Position numbers and translations under genes: made by a program. From contig NZ_QNHG01000004.1 of the NCBI RefSeq assembly GCF_003290025.1, forward strand, positions 1-47,472: a DNA stretch of 47,472 nt. Direction: 5' to 3'. Numbering within the stretch: the stretch's first letter is position 1; the number at the start of each line of letters is the position of its first letter. The stretch is from Pseudogemmobacter bohemicus. GTDB lineage: Bacteria > Pseudomonadota > Alphaproteobacteria > Rhodobacterales > Rhodobacteraceae. Shown here piece by piece: positions 44,854 through 47,472 of the stretch. Under the pieces are notes generated by a model. That model was not told the origin of the DNA and searched no databases. It was given only the letters and a program-made list of their open reading frames with translations.

Positions 44854-45276
44854 TCACTCCTGCCGCAAAGCCTGTCTGAGCCGCTTCTCCACCGTTGCGA
44901 TCTCCTGCACAAGTCCCGCTGCCTGCACCCGAAGCCGGTTCAGATCGGCCAGCGCATCGCGCAGCGGCGCCGAAAGCGGTGGGGCGTCTCCGATCGTCAC
45001 GCCCTCGCCCTCGGCTGTGATGAGCCAGGTGATCGAGACATTCAAAAGCCCGGCCAGCGTCGAGAGGCGATTGCCCCTCGGCTCGGCCATGTCATCTTCC
45101 CAGGCATGAACCGTGGTCAGACGCACGCCAAGACGCTGCGCCAGATCCTCCTGCGTCAGGCCCGCCGCCTCGCGCGCACCTGCGATCCGGTCGCCAAGGG
45201 TCGCCACATCCGCCGAGAACCAGTCCTCGGGGGAAAAATCGGTGCCCGGCTCACGTTCTGTGCTGCTTTCCGCCAT
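44854..45276 (-). CDS. XRE-family helix-turn-helix regulator
   Basis: This 140-residue DNA-binding protein has a Cro/cI-type HTH at about 25-85 (LGDRIAGAREAAGLTQEDLAQRLGV and LTTVHAWEDDMAEPRGNRLSTLAGLLNVS, in part) and a helical tail (ADLNRLRVQAAGLVQEIATVEKRLRQALRQ) that may form a coiled coil. The ATG follows AAAGGAGAGG. The long upstream extension antisense to the aminotransferase is not used. Likely co-transcribed with sdhE; target unknown. Confidence 0.9.
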   Translation of the reverse strand: MAESSTEREPGTDFSPEDWFSADVATLGDRIAGAREAAGLTQEDLAQRLGVRLTTVHAWEDDMAEPRGNRLSTLAGLLNVSITWLITAEGEGVTIGDAPPLSAPLRDALADLNRLRVQAAGLVQEIATVEKRLRQALRQE

Positions 45277-45336
45277 CACGCCTCTCCTTTGCTGATATCG
45301 CTTGTATGAACGGGGGGGCAAGCCTAAGACCCGTGA

Positions 45337-46575
<1,239 letters not shown>

Positions 46576-46592
46576 GCGGGACGGTCGGGGCA

Positions 46593-46961
46593 ATGATGGG
46601 TGACCGGATCACCGCCAATCTGCCGGCGCGCGACATGCGGGCGACGGCAGATTTCTACGGCCGCCTCGGCTTTGAAACGCGTTATTTCAGCGAAGGCTGG
46701 ATGATCATCGGGCGCGGGGCGCTGGAGCTGGAGTTTTTCGGCTGGCCCGATCTTGACCCCAAAAGCAGCAACTTCTCGGCCTGTATCCGCCTGGATGACC
46801 CGGATGCAGTGCTGGCGGAATGGCAAAAGCTGGGCCTGCCTTCGGGAAGCGAGGGAATTCCGCGCCTGACCGGCTTCTTCCGCCCGGATGGGGCGCCGAG
46901 GATGTTCGCGCTGATCGACCCCGATGGCTCGCTTTTGCGGGTGATCGACAACCGCGACTGA
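46593..46961 (+). CDS. VOC-family protein, bleomycin-resistance-like
   Basis: This 122-residue vicinal-oxygen-chelate protein (MGDRITANLPARDMRATADFYGRLGF start) has the beta-alpha-beta-beta-beta pattern and ALELEFFGWPD, close to small bleomycin-binding or glyoxalase-like proteins. Binding of a hydrophobic or antibiotic ligand is possible; a catalytic metal site is not clear. It follows the aminotransferase by 17 bases and may share its transcript. Confidence 0.85.
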   Translation: MMGDRITANLPARDMRATADFYGRLGFETRYFSEGWMIIGRGALELEFFGWPDLDPKSSNFSACIRLDDPDAVLAEWQKLGLPSGSEGIPRLTGFFRPDGAPRMFALIDPDGSLLRVIDNRD

Positions 46962-47472
46962 CGGGAGAGACCCGGTATGGGCCCGTTTGAAATCAGAAAA
47001 TTTACGCGCGCTTGGGGCAGAATTTGCGCATAGCGCGGGCAGGCTTTGTCCTGAGAGTATGACCAGGAGACCCGAACGCCCCCCGTGACGGTGACCAGCC
47101 TGCGAGGCGCACCCGGACCTGGCGACGGAAGATGTGTCCTGCATTCCGCTGCCTGACCATGACGCTCAGCGCGAAGACGGGTTAAGGGCGGAAAGGCGAG
47201 AGCCGATAAGCGCCCGCCCGGGGATTGATCCGCCCCATGCGAGTGCTCCGGGTTGAAACTGAGTGCGTGGCCGGCCTTTGGTTCATCGCGACGCTGGTTG
47301 TCCAATCCGCTGGCCTCGAAGACCTTGTCGCGCTGGAGGAAGCGGTCAAACCAGCACCGAAAAGGCACGCTCCTTACAAACCCCTCAAAACGACATTTCA
47401 GACTGCCCCAATAGCAGAGACCCGCAGGGGCTGGTTTTTGCTGGGTCTTGCGCTTAAATCAGCGGGATTGAG
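46962..47472. other. Gene-free right end of the window
   Basis: No supported gene. Short frames on both strands lack domains. The last ~110 bases contain a G/C-rich arm followed by a T-run near 47430-47450 that could be a terminator for a gene beyond the window. Confidence 0.35.

Overview
The window looks like a chromosome segment of a Rhodobacteraceae-type alphaproteobacterium. The evidence is GC-rich coding sequence with a strong G/C third-position bias, tightly overlapping operons, an alphaproteobacterial-style L33/SdhE/DUF1178/aspartate-aminotransferase background, and intergenic modules built on GGATATTT..GGACAGATGAA next to G/C-run hairpins. This assignment comes from gene content and style only; no search was run.

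Region by region: (1) 0.3-4.5 kb holds sbcC-sbcD (DNA end processing), leftward. (2) 4.5-9.4 kb is a lower-GC defence block. It has a BrxR/CapW-like WYL repressor (+), then a leftward Gabija-like pair (GajA OLD-type ATPase/TOPRIM nuclease and a short GajB UvrD-like helicase), preceded by an orphan PLD-like protein and a cluster of three palindromes. (3) 9.9-20.2 kb is a run of regulator-enzyme pairs for redox and electrophile chemistry: LysR/Cys-hydrolase, Rrf2/thioredoxin-reductase-like/methyltransferase, HxlR/NmrA, AraC/SDR, OhrR/Ohr. (4) 20.2-27.5 kb is mobile-element debris: an SDR 3' scrap, an integrase with a nonsense codon that is cut by an IS66-type fragment, and IS66 tnpA and IS21 istB remnants. 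An intact two-gene RND efflux operon sits between the IS66 fragments. Regions 2-4 together look like a ~23 kb accessory island between sbcD and rpmG.

(5) 27.9-33.8 kb is core again: rpmG, then a leftward cobalamin-salvage operon. A cobalamin riboswitch precedes btuB (frameshifted), btuF, btuC, btuD and cbiZ, all overlapping by 1-4 bases and followed by a perfect 22-bp inverted repeat. TonB-dependent uptake, ABC import and corrinoid amide hydrolysis form one pathway. (6) 34.0-35.5 kb holds an amidase. (7) 35.6-40.2 kb is a nonulosonic (sialic/legionaminic-type) acid locus made of two convergent operons with stops 7 bases apart: Gfo/Idh oxidoreductase, CMP-sugar synthetase and SDR rightward; NeuB-type synthase and NeuC-type epimerase leftward. 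(8) 40.3-47 kb is housekeeping: ThpR, Nudix, DUF1178, MarR, SdhE, an XRE regulator, aspartate aminotransferase and a VOC protein. It is interrupted by an unexplained 1.7-kb gene-free stretch (42.2-43.96 kb).

Positions 1-282 and 46962-47472 hold no gene I can support. No rRNA, tRNA or CRISPR array was seen.
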